Shown piece after piece: positions 36,328 through 45,384 of a DNA stretch of 64,000 bases. Within the stretch, counting starts at the first letter, position 1; each line of letters opens with the position of its first letter. The notes beneath the pieces were generated by a model. That model did not search any database, had not been told where the DNA came from, and was given only the letters and a program-made list of their open reading frames with translations. A program made the translations under genes and the position numbers. The DNA is taken from assembly GCA_963678555.2 (NCBI GenBank), contig CAXXJA010000002.1, positions 1,054,001 to 1,118,000 on the forward strand, written 5' to 3'. This stretch comes from SABI01 sp963678555 (GTDB lineage: Bacteria > Spirochaetota > Spirochaetia > Sphaerochaetales > Sphaerochaetaceae).

Positions 36328-37782
36328 ATGGCATTGTCGGCACTCACAACAGATTTCTATGAACTGACCATGATGTACGGGTATTTTAAGAAGGATATCA
36401 ATCCCCGTGTCGTCTTCGACATGTTCTACCGCACCAATCCGTTCAATGGCGGATATGTGGTATTTACAGGTCTTGATGATCTGTTGCGGAATATTGAGAG
36501 CTTCACCTTCAGCGAAAGCGATATCGAGTACCTGAGGACCCTGGGAAAGTTCGATGAGGAATTTCTCGACTACCTGAGAACCTTCAGGTTCTCGGGGGAT
36601 CTGTATGCGATGGAGGAAGGCTCGATCGTCTTCCCGAACGAACCTCTCATCAGGCTTGAAGGGACTCTCATTGAGACGCAGCTGATAGAGGGCATGCTTC
36701 TCAACACGATCAACTTCCAGTCGCTGATTGCAACCAAGGCCAGCCGTATGGTACATGCAGCCAAAGGTTCTCCCATTCTCGAGTTCGGGCTGAGACGGGC
36801 ACAGGGGGGAGATGGAGCACTGAGTGCAAGCAGAGCGGCCTTTATCGGAGGCTGTGTGGCTACAAGCAACACTCTTGCGGGAAAGGTCTTCACCATACCT
36901 GCCTCAGGAACGATGGCCCACTCGTGGATCATGTCGATCGGAGATGAGCTGGAGGCCTTCAGGATCTTTGCCGACCTCTATCCCGATAACGCGGTACTTC
37001 TCATCGATACCTTCGACACACTCGGTTCGGGCATCGAGCATGCCATCACCGTGGGTCTCGAGCTGAAACAGAAGGGCAAGACCCTCTCGGTCCGTATCGA
37101 CAGTGGTGACCTCAGCTACCTGAGCAGGGAGATCCGCAAACGACTGGATGCTGCCGGACTGCAGGATGCGAAAATCGTAGTCAGTAATGACCTGACAGAA
37201 GAGATCATTGAAACCTTCGTCAGCGAGGATGTCCCTATTGATATCTACGGCATCGGAACCCATCTGGTAACCGGAGGTGCCCAGAGTTCACTCAACGGAG
37301 TGTACAAGCTTGCAGCCACCTGCGATACCGAAGGGAATGTCACACCGGTGATGAAGCTGAGTAATTCGTTCGAAAAGGCCACGAACCCCGGAAGAAAGCA
37401 GGTATACCGGTTTTTCGATGAAGAGGGGCTGACCCTCGGAGATCTCATCACCCTCGAACATGAGAGGGTCAGTGAGGGAGAGGATATCGTGTTCCACCAC
37501 CCGGTCACCGATGCCGATTACTTCATGCTTCGGGGAAAGAAGTACCACACGGTACAACCCCTTCTGGCTCCTGTGATGAGAGATGGACACAGGCTGGCGG
37601 AACCACTAACGCTGATAACGATCCAGAAGAGGGTAAAACAGAATCTCGAAACCTTCCACTCCTCCTATCTGCGTATGATCAATCCTCACATCTACAAGGT
37701 CTCTCTCAGCAGAGATCTGAAGGAACTGAAGACATCCCTGGTACTTCAGGCGAGGAACAGACAACTGGAACTGGAGCAGTGA
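36328..37782 (+). CDS. pncB: Nicotinate phosphoribosyltransferase
   Basis: A 484-residue enzyme that turns nicotinate and PRPP into nicotinate mononucleotide to salvage NAD. Motifs are TDFYELTMMYGYF at the N-terminus, LEFGLRRAQGGDGA, SGTMAHSWIMSIGDELEAF, SVRIDSGDLSYL and DIYGIGTHLVTG with the phosphoribosyl-binding glycine. ATG 36328 follows AGGGAGTTACT. Co-transcribed with serS. Confidence 0.95.
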   Translation: MALSALTTDFYELTMMYGYFKKDINPRVVFDMFYRTNPFNGGYVVFTGLDDLLRNIESFTFSESDIEYLRTLGKFDEEFLDYLRTFRFSGDLYAMEEGSIVFPNEPLIRLEGTLIETQLIEGMLLNTINFQSLIATKASRMVHAAKGSPILEFGLRRAQGGDGALSASRAAFIGGCVATSNTLAGKVFTIPASGTMAHSWIMSIGDELEAFRIFADLYPDNAVLLIDTFDTLGSGIEHAITVGLELKQKGKTLSVRIDSGDLSYLSREIRKRLDAAGLQDAKIVVSNDLTEEIIETFVSEDVPIDIYGIGTHLVTGGAQSSLNGVYKLAATCDTEGNVTPVMKLSNSFEKATNPGRKQVYRFFDEEGLTLGDLITLEHERVSEGEDIVFHHPVTDADYFMLRGKKYHTVQPLLAPVMRDGHRLAEPLTLITIQKRVKQNLETFHSSYLRMINPHIYKVSLSRDLKELKTSLVLQARNRQLELEQ

Positions 37783-37867
37783 GATAAGCAGCTGCGCGAG
37801 GCGGTCGGAACAGCTGAGAGACGGGGAGGATCCATCCGCGGTACAGGTGGAAGGAACCTTGCACCCC

Positions 37868-38605
37868 TTACTGTCCGATATACTCAAGAATTCCCTGTGC
37901 AATGGCCTCCCCTGCCTTCTCAAGCCAGTCGGGGTCACTGAGGAACGTGTATTCGGTGGTGTTGGACATAAAACCGCCCTCAAACAGGATCGACGGCCAC
38001 AGTGATCTGTTCAGCACATAGACATCCTGCTCCTTGATCCCCCTGCTTCGAAGGTCAGGAAACGTTCGTGAAAACGAATCAATTACCGAACGGGCAAGCT
38101 CAAGGTTCTCAAGGTTCAGCTGCTGCTGTACCACCTTCAGCCGGTAGTTCACAAACCGGGAGATCCTCCACTGAGGAGCGTCCCGGGTGATGAAGGGAAC
38201 AGCCCGGTGTTCCTCCTTGACAAGCACTTCAAACCCGTTGGGGTCCTCAGTCGTTGAGGAGTTGAAATGAAGAGAGACAAAGAGCGCAGAGCTGTCGCCT
38301 CCGGGGAAGACCGAGTTGGCACGTTCGAGCCTCTGTTCAAGAGAGAGAAACGTGTCGTCAGTCCTGGTATAGAGAACATCAAGTGAGCTCTCTCTCTCAA
38401 GGACCTCCCCTACACGAAAGGCGAGAAAGAGTGTCAGATCCTTCTCCAGCAGCGGCTCATCTCCCAGATGAGAGACAGCCCCGGGGTCGTATCCTCCGTG
38501 CCCGGCGTCGAGAATAACCGTGGTGACAGGAAGGGAAAAGAGATCCCCGGCGGCAATCAGAGAACTCACCAGAACCAGAAATATAACGAGCCAGATGCGC
38601 TTCAT
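37868..38605 (-). CDS. N-acetylmuramoyl-L-alanine amidase (AmiA/AmiC-type)
   Basis: A 245-residue amidase_3-family zinc enzyme that cleaves the bond between MurNAc and the stem peptide. It has an N-terminal signal peptide (WLVIFLVLVSSLIAAGD), the zinc motifs ILDAGHGGYDPGA and FVSLHFNSS, and the catalytic EGGFMSNTTE. It should act in the periplasm. ATG 38605 overlaps the glycosyltransferase-like gene's stop by four bases. No LysM or AMIN targeting domain is present. Confidence 0.93.
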   Translation of the reverse strand: MKRIWLVIFLVLVSSLIAAGDLFSLPVTTVILDAGHGGYDPGAVSHLGDEPLLEKDLTLFLAFRVGEVLERESSLDVLYTRTDDTFLSLEQRLERANSVFPGGDSSALFVSLHFNSSTTEDPNGFEVLVKEEHRAVPFITRDAPQWRISRFVNYRLKVVQQQLNLENLELARSVIDSFSRTFPDLRSRGIKEQDVYVLNRSLWPSILFEGGFMSNTTEYTFLSDPDWLEKAGEAIAQGILEYIGQ

Positions 38606-39525
38606 CGATCCTCCCAGGAATCCTCGGGTGGACTCCAGTTCTCAATCAGTTCTCTGAAATCGAGCTTGAACAGTGCCAGACGCTTCTTCATCGACTCCTT
38701 CAGGTACCGGGAGTCCGTCCTTCGCCCGATTCTGCGAATAGAATTCTTCCCGTTAATCTGCCGGAAGGCCAGAGACTTGGTCATCACCCTGTTCACACTG
38801 CCTTCCGGTGTCCTGTTCTCGATGATGAACTGCCGGTAGGGGAAACGCAGCTGAAAGACCGAGGAAGAGAGTATCGAGTACCCGTACAGCCAGCACCTCA
38901 TACCGAAATCCAGAAACTGCCAGTACTCTCCCGAGATAGCCTCGTCATACCCGCGCAGACGCTGGAACAGAGCCCGTTCATAGATCCCGAGCCCCATGAA
39001 CGGATACAGAGTCGCGTGTTTCTCTCCTGCGGGGATGAACGGCAGCGGGTCAACAAAGTTGCGCTCCAGACGGGGGACTTCCACGGTGGGGATCAACTCG
39101 TCTAAGCGGTCACGTACATAGGGAGTGAGAACCGCAGGGTTTTTCTCCCGTTCGAACAGGTTGAACACCGCTATCTCATCAAGAAGTGATATCCGAAGGT
39201 CACTGCGGGTCACGAGAAAATAGGTGGCGTAACATTCATTTGCCATCACATTGATCATGGCACCGATTGACGCCGGCTGGGGAAAGTGTATGAACGTGAC
39301 CAGAGGAAACTGCATCCTCAGCTCGGCAAGTGTGTCCTTGCTGTCACTGAGAAAGACGGTGATCGGCCAGGAGTTCTGTGCGTGATAGTGCTCTATCGCA
39401 TCGATGAGAGCATCCCTGCCCCCCATGTCTATCAGAGCGATGGAAAGCCTCACCTCGCTGTGGAGGTAGCGTATGCGGCTGCCTATATCCTGTCTGCTTC
39501 GATACACATGATAACTATTCTGCAT
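38602..39525 (-). CDS. Glycosyltransferase-2-like protein
   Basis: A 307-residue protein with a GT-A-like N-terminal half: LSIALIDMGGRDALIDAIEH, then WPITVFLSDSK and a later ATYFLVTRSDLRISLLDEI where a nucleotide-sugar enzyme normally has DxD. The usual metal motif is reduced to SDLR, so activity is uncertain. A central YPFMGLGIYERALFQRLRGY DEA-type block resembles the acceptor region of GT2 enzymes. The start ATG 39525 overlaps proB by 11 bases. It sits between proline genes and a wall amidase, so a wall or surface-sugar role is a guess. Confidence 0.6.
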   Translation of the reverse strand: MQNSYHVYRSRQDIGSRIRYLHSEVRLSIALIDMGGRDALIDAIEHYHAQNSWPITVFLSDSKDTLAELRMQFPLVTFIHFPQPASIGAMINVMANECYATYFLVTRSDLRISLLDEIAVFNLFEREKNPAVLTPYVRDRLDELIPTVEVPRLERNFVDPLPFIPAGEKHATLYPFMGLGIYERALFQRLRGYDEAISGEYWQFLDFGMRCWLYGYSILSSSVFQLRFPYRQFIIENRTPEGSVNRVMTKSLAFRQINGKNSIRRIGRRTDSRYLKESMKKRLALFKLDFRELIENWSPPEDSWEDR

Positions 39526-40627
39526 GATCGAGAAATACTATATCCTCCGGCCTGAAGATCACATCAGGTCTGTTGTGATTCAGTTCGGCACGCATGGCGG
39601 AACTGTGCTTGCCGATACTCACGACAATCTCCGTACTGTTGTAATAGGGCACTGCCTTCGCGATGTCATTGATCATGACCACCTCTCCGGCACGAAAGAC
39701 TCCCTCTATCCTGACGATGCCGCTTGGCAGAAGACTCTTATGGTTTCTCAGAGCCTTCACAGCCCCGTCATCTATCCATATCGTTGCCGAGGTGTCTGAA
39801 TGAAGGATCCATCGGGTCCTCTGGCTCATCCGCTTGAGCGGATGGAAATGGGTACCGATATCCTCTCCCTCTACGATCCGCTTCAAAATATCCTTCTCAT
39901 AGCCGCTGGCTATGATGGTGGAACACCCGCCGTGGCTGGCAATCCGGGAGGCGATGAGCTTCGTCTTCATGCCGCCTGTCGAGTGGACCGATCCGGCAGA
40001 GCCGGCACTCGCAAGGACACGTGGTGTGATTTCAGGCACCTCCGACAGGAACTCGGCAGCGGGATTCTGTTTCGGGTCCTCAGTGTACAGACCCTTGATG
40101 TCGGTGAGAAGGATGAGAAGCTGAGCATCCACCTTGTTTGCAATGTAGGCACTGAGACGGTCGTTATCGCCCACTGCGGTTCCCACCTCATCGGTACTGA
40201 CCGTGTCATTCTCGTTGAAGACCGGGATGACGCCAAACTCGAGAAGAGAATTGACCGAGTTCATCAGATTGACATAGGTCGTTCTGTCGTTGAGTTCATT
40301 GGTTGTGACAAGGATCTGGGCACACACCTGAGAGTGCCGTGCAAAGGCGGCACGGTAGTGCTCCATCAGGATCGGCTGTCCGATGGCTGCACAGGTCTGA
40401 CGCATCACGACGCCCTTGACCCGTCCGGAGAGGGAGATCTCACCGGCACCGAGGCCGACAGCTCCACTGGTCACGAGAAGAACATCATAGCCTGCCTGTT
40501 TCAATGCAACAAGGTCGGTGACGATCGCCTCGAGTCGCTCTGTGATGATCGCTCCCGAGCGGCTGATAAGGTTGGTGCCGACCTTGACCACGATACGTTT
40601 CACCGACGAAAATTCACGAACACTCAT
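39515..40627 (-). CDS. proB: Glutamate 5-kinase
   Basis: A 370-residue enzyme that phosphorylates glutamate at the start of proline synthesis. Motifs are RIVVKVGTNLISRSG, LLVTSGAVGLGAGEI, VFNENDTVSTDEVGTAVGDN, TDIKGLYTEDPK and STGGMKTKLIAS; the C-terminal 100 residues form a PUA domain, giving the full bacterial length. ATG 40627 overlaps the proA stop by four bases. Confidence 0.95.
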   Translation of the reverse strand: MSVREFSSVKRIVVKVGTNLISRSGAIITERLEAIVTDLVALKQAGYDVLLVTSGAVGLGAGEISLSGRVKGVVMRQTCAAIGQPILMEHYRAAFARHSQVCAQILVTTNELNDRTTYVNLMNSVNSLLEFGVIPVFNENDTVSTDEVGTAVGDNDRLSAYIANKVDAQLLILLTDIKGLYTEDPKQNPAAEFLSEVPEITPRVLASAGSAGSVHSTGGMKTKLIASRIASHGGCSTIIASGYEKDILKRIVEGEDIGTHFHPLKRMSQRTRWILHSDTSATIWIDDGAVKALRNHKSLLPSGIVRIEGVFRAGEVVMINDIAKAVPYYNSTEIVVSIGKHSSAMRAELNHNRPDVIFRPEDIVFLDHAE

Positions 40628-41943
40628 CGCAGCGCCCCGTCCCCATCGTCGAGAGGGAGGTCCTTGTGAAGGAACGTCTTTTCCCCCTCGTATTCTGCCA
40701 CCCGCTGCCCCGAACCTCTGAGCAGCCACTTGCCGGTCACGAGACCCTCGATCCCGACAGGACCGCGGGCATGAATCTTCTGTGTGCTGATCCCTACCTC
40801 GGCTCCTAGACCGTAGCGGAACCCGTCAGCGAACCGTGTGGAACAGTTGTGAAAGACGTCGGCCGAATCGACGCGGCGGAGGAACTCCTCAGCCTTCGAA
40901 CGGTTGTCAGTCACGATACCGTCGGTATGTTTCGAACCGTGCAGGTCTATATGCTCAATAGCCTCATCCATCGAATCGACGACCCGTATCGCCACCTCGT
41001 AGTCGAGATACTCGGTATCCCAGTCCTCTTCAGTGGCTTCCCGTGCTGAACCCAGAATCCGGCAGGTACGAGCATCACCGTGGATCACCACCGGATACGA
41101 TTTCGTCGCTTCAGCGAAGGAGGGGATGAACTCGGGGGCAACGGCAGCATGGACCAGGAGCGTCTCCACCGCATTGCAGACCGAGGGATACTGGCACTTC
41201 GAATCAACTGCGACCGATAGAGCCATCTGCAGGTCAGCTTCTTCATCGATATAGAGGGCACACAGTCCATCAGCATGACCGAGGACCGGGATCAGGGAGT
41301 TACGCATGACGTACTGAACGAATTCATTGGACCCTCTGGGAATGACGAGGTCTATCATGTCGTTCATGCCGAGCATCTCAGTGACGTCCTCACGGCTGGT
41401 AAGGTGAACGATCCACTCAAAGGGAGCATCGATCTCCTTCAGAGCCTCAGTCATGATCTCGACAACGGTCCGGTTGGTTTCGAGCGCTTCCCTGCCCCCC
41501 TTCAGAACAATGGCATTCGAGCTTTTCAGGGCAAGAGAGACTATCTGAACAAGGGCATCAGGGCGACTTTCGAAAATCATCCCGATGACACCGATGGGAA
41601 CCTGGATCTTGCTGAGGACAAGATCCTCATCAAGCAGGCGCTTCTCAATAACCTTCCCGAGCGGATCCTTCATCAGGGCGATCTGCCTGATCCCCTGGCA
41701 GACACCCGCTATCTTCTTCTGCGAGAACACCAGGCGCTTCAGCAGGGGCTCTGAAAGGTGTTCCTTCCCGCTCCGTTCAAGGTCGATCGTGTTCGCCCGT
41801 ATGATCCTGTCAGTCGATGAACTCAGCACTTCAGCAATCATCTCCAGCATCCGGTTCCTCATCTCAGCCGAGAGTCCTTCAAGAACCCTCTGAGATTTCC
41901 GTGCAGCCGATACTCTTTCTCTGACCGTATATTCGTTATTCAT
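40624..41943 (-). CDS. proA: Glutamate-5-semialdehyde dehydrogenase
   Basis: A 439-residue NADPH-dependent enzyme that reduces glutamyl phosphate. The catalytic cysteine lies in KCQYPSVCNAVETLLVHAAV, with VIGMIFESRPDALVQI earlier and CSTRFADGFRYGLGAEVGIS near the end. ATG 41943 is chosen (GGGTGAAATCA upstream); in-frame codons before it run into the promoter. First gene of a proA-proB-glycosyltransferase-amidase operon. Proline synthesis is completed by proC at 34.2 kb. Confidence 0.95.
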   Translation of the reverse strand: MNNEYTVRERVSAARKSQRVLEGLSAEMRNRMLEMIAEVLSSSTDRIIRANTIDLERSGKEHLSEPLLKRLVFSQKKIAGVCQGIRQIALMKDPLGKVIEKRLLDEDLVLSKIQVPIGVIGMIFESRPDALVQIVSLALKSSNAIVLKGGREALETNRTVVEIMTEALKEIDAPFEWIVHLTSREDVTEMLGMNDMIDLVIPRGSNEFVQYVMRNSLIPVLGHADGLCALYIDEEADLQMALSVAVDSKCQYPSVCNAVETLLVHAAVAPEFIPSFAEATKSYPVVIHGDARTCRILGSAREATEEDWDTEYLDYEVAIRVVDSMDEAIEHIDLHGSKHTDGIVTDNRSKAEEFLRRVDSADVFHNCSTRFADGFRYGLGAEVGISTQKIHARGPVGIEGLVTGKWLLRGSGQRVAEYEGEKTFLHKDLPLDDGDGALR

Positions 41944-41971
41944 TGATTTCACCCATCCGTAAAGTACCAAC

Positions 41972-42000
41972 AGAGTACTCCGAATCGATACGTGAATCAA
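41972..42000 (-). promoter_or_regulatory. Promoter of the proA operon
   Basis: On the minus strand, TTGATT (41995-42000) lies 17 bases before TACTCT (41972-41977). The leader to ATG 41943 is about 22 bases. Confidence 0.5.
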
Positions 42001-42061
42001 GCAGATCAGGGAAGATACCCACTGGAGAAGATTGCTGAACAGCGGTGTCCTGAATCAGATA

Positions 42062-42094
42062 ACCATTGTGTTTATATATGAATAATGGTATGCT
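42062..42094 (+). promoter_or_regulatory. Promoter with palindromic operator before the ABC importer
   Basis: ACCATT (42062-42067) and AATGGT (42084-42089) form an inverted repeat around an AT-rich centre (TTTATATATGAA). Inside it, TTGTGT (42066-42071) and TATGCT (42089-42094) are 17 bases apart and could be the -35 and -10. A metal-dependent repressor bound here would switch off the importer; the layout is Fur-like in position but not in sequence. Confidence 0.45.
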
Positions 42095-42127
42095 TCCGAG
42101 CAGAAACCGACATATTGAGGTGCTTAT

Positions 42128-43207
42128 ATGAAACGAACCCTTCTGATAACGATCATTATCCTTATTTCCGCACTTACCCTGATCAGCGGGGCCGGACAGA
42201 TGGAGGGCCCGCAGAGCTCAGGTACCGTGGCCACGGATGCCTCCTCTCAGCGGGTGGAACTCCCCTCCTCCCCTTCGCATATCGCAGTGGTCGGCAAGGC
42301 CGCACTGATCCCGGCAGATGCTCTGTTCATGTTCGACATCGCACGGACCGCGAGGGTGTCACTGGCGAAGACGGATCAGGGACTCGGGGACTTTTTCGCC
42401 TTCCTGCATGACCAGGAGAACCCTGAACGGCTTTCACAGAATATCGGGACAGAAGAGCTGATTTCCATGCAGGCAGACCTCATCGTGACGAAACTGAGAA
42501 ACAGAAGCGCATTTGCCCCCGTTGTCGAACCCTTCGGAATCCCCCTGTACGCTCTTGACCTGGAAAGTGGAGAGGCATGGAGTGAGGAGATTCTTTCTCT
42601 GGGAGAGCTTCTCAATGAAAAAGACAGAGCGCTTGAGATCACACGTTTCTTCGAGGAAAAGGAGCAGAATATTGCTACCACGCCTCTTTCAGGCCCCAGG
42701 ATGCGTGTTCTGGTCCTTCAGGCGACCACCGGGGATGGCGTCTCGAGCTTCTCGGTAGCCCCCGGGGACTGGATACAGCAGGAGATCATCACCAAAGCGG
42801 GAGGAATACCCGTGTATGATGATTCACTGAACGCTTCAAACGGATGGTCGGTAGTGGGCTTTGAGCAGATCAGCGCCTGGGACCCTGATGTAATCATCAT
42901 CGTCAGCTACCGCAGTCACGGCGCATCCTATGTGGATCAGATATACGACTCTCCCCTCTATGCATCACTGAAGGCGGTCAGGAATAATCAGGTGTACCTT
43001 GCTCCGAGTGACTATGTGAACTACTTCCAGAGCGACAGCCGGTGGATACTTGCCCTTCAGTGGCTGGCACAGACCCTCTACCCGGAGCAGTTCGCCTCCC
43101 TTGATATGGATCAGGAGCTGCGGGATTTCTACAGCCGTCTCTACGGTGTTCAGGATGAGGACAAACTTGCCCACCTGATCGACCGGTACCGCGCATCACT
43201 GCGCTGA
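42128..43207 (+). CDS. ABC importer periplasmic binding protein (siderophore/heme/cobalamin type)
   Basis: A 359-residue type III binding protein (FecB/BtuF/FhuD fold). A signal peptide (ITIIILISALTLISGAGQ) has no cysteine for lipid attachment, so the protein is probably free in the periplasm. The two lobes each carry the family's pattern (LISMQADLIVTKLRN; FEQISAWDPDVIIIVSY) joined by a helix. Together with the FecCD-type permease and ATPase it should import an iron complex, heme or corrinoid. ATG 42128 follows GAGGTGCTTAT. Confidence 0.88.
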   Translation: MKRTLLITIIILISALTLISGAGQMEGPQSSGTVATDASSQRVELPSSPSHIAVVGKAALIPADALFMFDIARTARVSLAKTDQGLGDFFAFLHDQENPERLSQNIGTEELISMQADLIVTKLRNRSAFAPVVEPFGIPLYALDLESGEAWSEEILSLGELLNEKDRALEITRFFEEKEQNIATTPLSGPRMRVLVLQATTGDGVSSFSVAPGDWIQQEIITKAGGIPVYDDSLNASNGWSVVGFEQISAWDPDVIIIVSYRSHGASYVDQIYDSPLYASLKAVRNNQVYLAPSDYVNYFQSDSRWILALQWLAQTLYPEQFASLDMDQELRDFYSRLYGVQDEDKLAHLIDRYRASLR

Positions 43208-43238
43208 CAGCGCACCGAGTGAAGCAGAAGGAGAGAGA

Positions 43239-44252
43239 GTGAATACAGAATACGCTCAGAGAGAGAAACTGTACAGGAGAAACCTCGTTCTGCTGGCAGT
43301 ACTCCTTGTAGTGACAGCCTTCGGTGTCCTGTGGGCGGGGCGGTACGGGACAGCACTCAGTCCCACACCGGATGGGTCGGTGAACATCCCCCTGCTGAAG
43401 CAGATCATACTCAGACTGAGAGCTCCCCGGATCGTTATATCGATCCTGGGAGGAGCCTCCCTCGCTGCTGCGGGCTTTGTGTTCCAGATGCTCTTCGCCA
43501 ACCCCCTGGTGGAACCCGGTTTTCTCGGAGTCTCTCAGGGCGCCGCCTTCGGAGCCGCCGCAACGATCGTGTTCCTGGGATATCATCCGCTGCTGATACA
43601 GGTGCATGCAACAATCGCCGCCCTCCTTGCCCTCTTCCTCTCCTACCGGTTCGCGAAACTGTTCCGTTTCGGAGGATGGCTGCTGCGACTCCTTCTGAGC
43701 GGAATCGCCGTCGGTGCACTGTTCAACAGTTTTCTGTCAGTCATCAAAGTACTGGCAGATCCCATGACAAGTCTTCAGGAGATCACCTTCTGGATGATGG
43801 GGGGGCTGTACAATATCACCTGGGAGAGGGTCCTGAGCACGTTTCCGGTCATGACAGGGGGGTTGTTCGTGCTGCTTCTGTTCAGATGGAGGATCAATCT
43901 TCTGTCCCTGCCTGACAGGACCGGTCACACCCTCGGGCTGCGGGTCATCACTGAACGTGTCATTCTGCTCGTGATAGCGACTCTCATCACCACGAGCATT
44001 ATCTCGGTGGCCGGACTTGTTTCATGGATCGGTCTCATCGTGCCGCACCTGGCCAGACGTCTTTTCTCGAGTGATTCGCGCTACGCGCTTCCGGCCAGCA
44101 TGCTGATCGGTGCACTGTTTCTGCTGATCAGTGATACCCTGGCACGGACTCTGCTTCCCAGTGAGATACCTCTGGGTATTATCACCAGCATGTTCGGTGC
44201 GACCCTGTTCATCCTGATACTTTCCAGCAGACGAGCCGAGGCAAACCTATGA
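43239..44252 (+). CDS. FecCD-family ABC permease
   Basis: A 337-residue inner-membrane permease with about ten helices. Diagnostic segments are RLRAPRIVISILGGASLAAA and GFVFQMLFANPLVEPGFLG near the N-terminus, MTSLQEITFWMMGGL in the middle, and VSWIGLIVPHLARRLFSSD near the end. It forms the channel as a homodimer. The start is GTG 43239 with AAGGAG seven bases upstream. It overlaps the ATPase gene by four bases. Confidence 0.93.
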   Translation: MNTEYAQREKLYRRNLVLLAVLLVVTAFGVLWAGRYGTALSPTPDGSVNIPLLKQIILRLRAPRIVISILGGASLAAAGFVFQMLFANPLVEPGFLGVSQGAAFGAAATIVFLGYHPLLIQVHATIAALLALFLSYRFAKLFRFGGWLLRLLLSGIAVGALFNSFLSVIKVLADPMTSLQEITFWMMGGLYNITWERVLSTFPVMTGGLFVLLLFRWRINLLSLPDRTGHTLGLRVITERVILLVIATLITTSIISVAGLVSWIGLIVPHLARRLFSSDSRYALPASMLIGALFLLISDTLARTLLPSEIPLGIITSMFGATLFILILSSRRAEANL

Positions 44253-45022
44253 ACGCGTTCACACTCACTGATATCGGCTATACCTATCAGAATACCGGGC
44301 AGGAGGCTCTGAGAGAGTTCACCTTCTCGTTTCCTGAAGCACATACAACGGTGATACTGGGTCCGAACGGTGCAGGAAAATCCACACTCATGGACCTGCT
44401 GCTCTCCTACAGAAGACCCTCCTGCGGAACACTGAACCTCTTTGACGTGCCCATCAACAGGTACACCAAACAGGAACTGGGCAGACTCGTCGGTCTCGTA
44501 CCGCAGGAGGAGAGATCACGATTCGCGTTCACAGCCTTTGAGTTCACCCTATTCGGTCGCGCTCCCTACCTGCATCATATGAAAAGCCCCTCCAGACAGG
44601 ACGTTCACATTGCGCGGCAGGCTCTCGAGGATGTGGGGCTGTCACACCTTGGTCACCGCCCTGCAGGAGACTTGAGCGGAGGTGAACATCAGCTGCTCCT
44701 GTTTGCACGGGTTCTTGCGCAGAATCCGAAGGTTATTCTTCTCGATGAGCCCACAAGCGCGCTTGACCCGGCAAACACCGCCCGTATCATCGGCATGCTG
44801 ACACTGCTGCAGGAAAGGGGAAAGACACTCATCATCACCACTCATGACCCCTCTTTAGCATCGGAGATGGCCTCCCTCATCCTCATGATGAGGAAAGGAA
44901 CCATCCTGTACAGCGGAAATCAGAGGGAAGTACTCAACCAACGGTGCCTTTCCGATCTCTATCAGACACCTATCACAACCGTCCCCTTCAGGAACAGAAC
45001 TCTCATCACACGGGATGCATGA
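44249..45022 (+). CDS. ABC transporter ATPase of the FecE/BtuD type
   Basis: A 257-residue ATPase that powers the importer. The Walker A is ILGPNGAGKSTLMDLLLS, the Q-loop LVPQEERSRFAFTAFE, the signature DLSGGEHQLLLFARVLAQ and the Walker B VILLDEPTSALDPANT with a following ITTHD. It starts at ATG 44249, overlapping the permease by four bases. The binding protein, permease and ATPase therefore form a complete three-gene importer. Confidence 0.94.
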   Translation: MNAFTLTDIGYTYQNTGQEALREFTFSFPEAHTTVILGPNGAGKSTLMDLLLSYRRPSCGTLNLFDVPINRYTKQELGRLVGLVPQEERSRFAFTAFEFTLFGRAPYLHHMKSPSRQDVHIARQALEDVGLSHLGHRPAGDLSGGEHQLLLFARVLAQNPKVILLDEPTSALDPANTARIIGMLTLLQERGKTLIITTHDPSLASEMASLILMMRKGTILYSGNQREVLNQRCLSDLYQTPITTVPFRNRTLITRDA

Positions 45023-45297
45023 AAGCTCAGCACAACATTACGTAGTGCACATCCACCCCAGCGCCGACGGTATACACGTCACACAGGGTTGTTGATATCG
45101 GGCGAGCTTCTCGGTAACAGAGAATTGAACCACCCGATCTTCAGCGACGGGGGATTCCGCTCGAAACCGGGGAAGAATGAACTGACTTCGCAGAGATCGG
45201 ATGGAACAAGTCACACTATACTGCCGTCACGGCATTTGACTGAATGTGGGGGAACGAGGGTTTTGCTTCTAGTACCCGAATTCGGTCTACAGGGTTA
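45023..45297. other. Gene-free start of the accessory region
   Basis: Between the ABC ATPase and the repeat array there is no frame with recognisable protein sense. The composition still resembles the neighbouring core; the change to AT-rich sequence occurs at about 45298. No RNA gene is visible. Confidence 0.4.
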
Positions 45298-45372
45298 ACT
45301 TTTATACAAAAGTCTTGTTATGTATAAAAGATAAGGTTAATATGTATAAAAGAAGGCACTTTTCTATAAAAG
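45298..45372 (+). repeat. Phased TATAAAAG operator-like repeats upstream of fic
   Basis: A perfect half-palindromic box, ACTTTTATACAAAAGT (45298-45313), is followed by three exact copies of TATAAAAG at 45323-45330, 45345-45352 and 45365-45372. The first two are extended to TATGTATAAAAG. Spacing of 20-22 bases puts the copies on one face of the helix, two turns apart, which is the pattern of a cooperative operator. The array ends 12 bases before the fic ATG. Confidence 0.65.
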
Positions 45373-45384
45373 ACGGAGGTCGTC

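Noticed and set aside
35053..36756. Minus-strand frame of 567 codons
   Set aside because: It is antisense to serS and the start of pncB, which are clearly coding on the plus strand.
45298..45372. CRISPR-like array
   Set aside because: Units are only 8-12 bases long with 10-14 bases between, there are no cas genes, and the array sits in a promoter.
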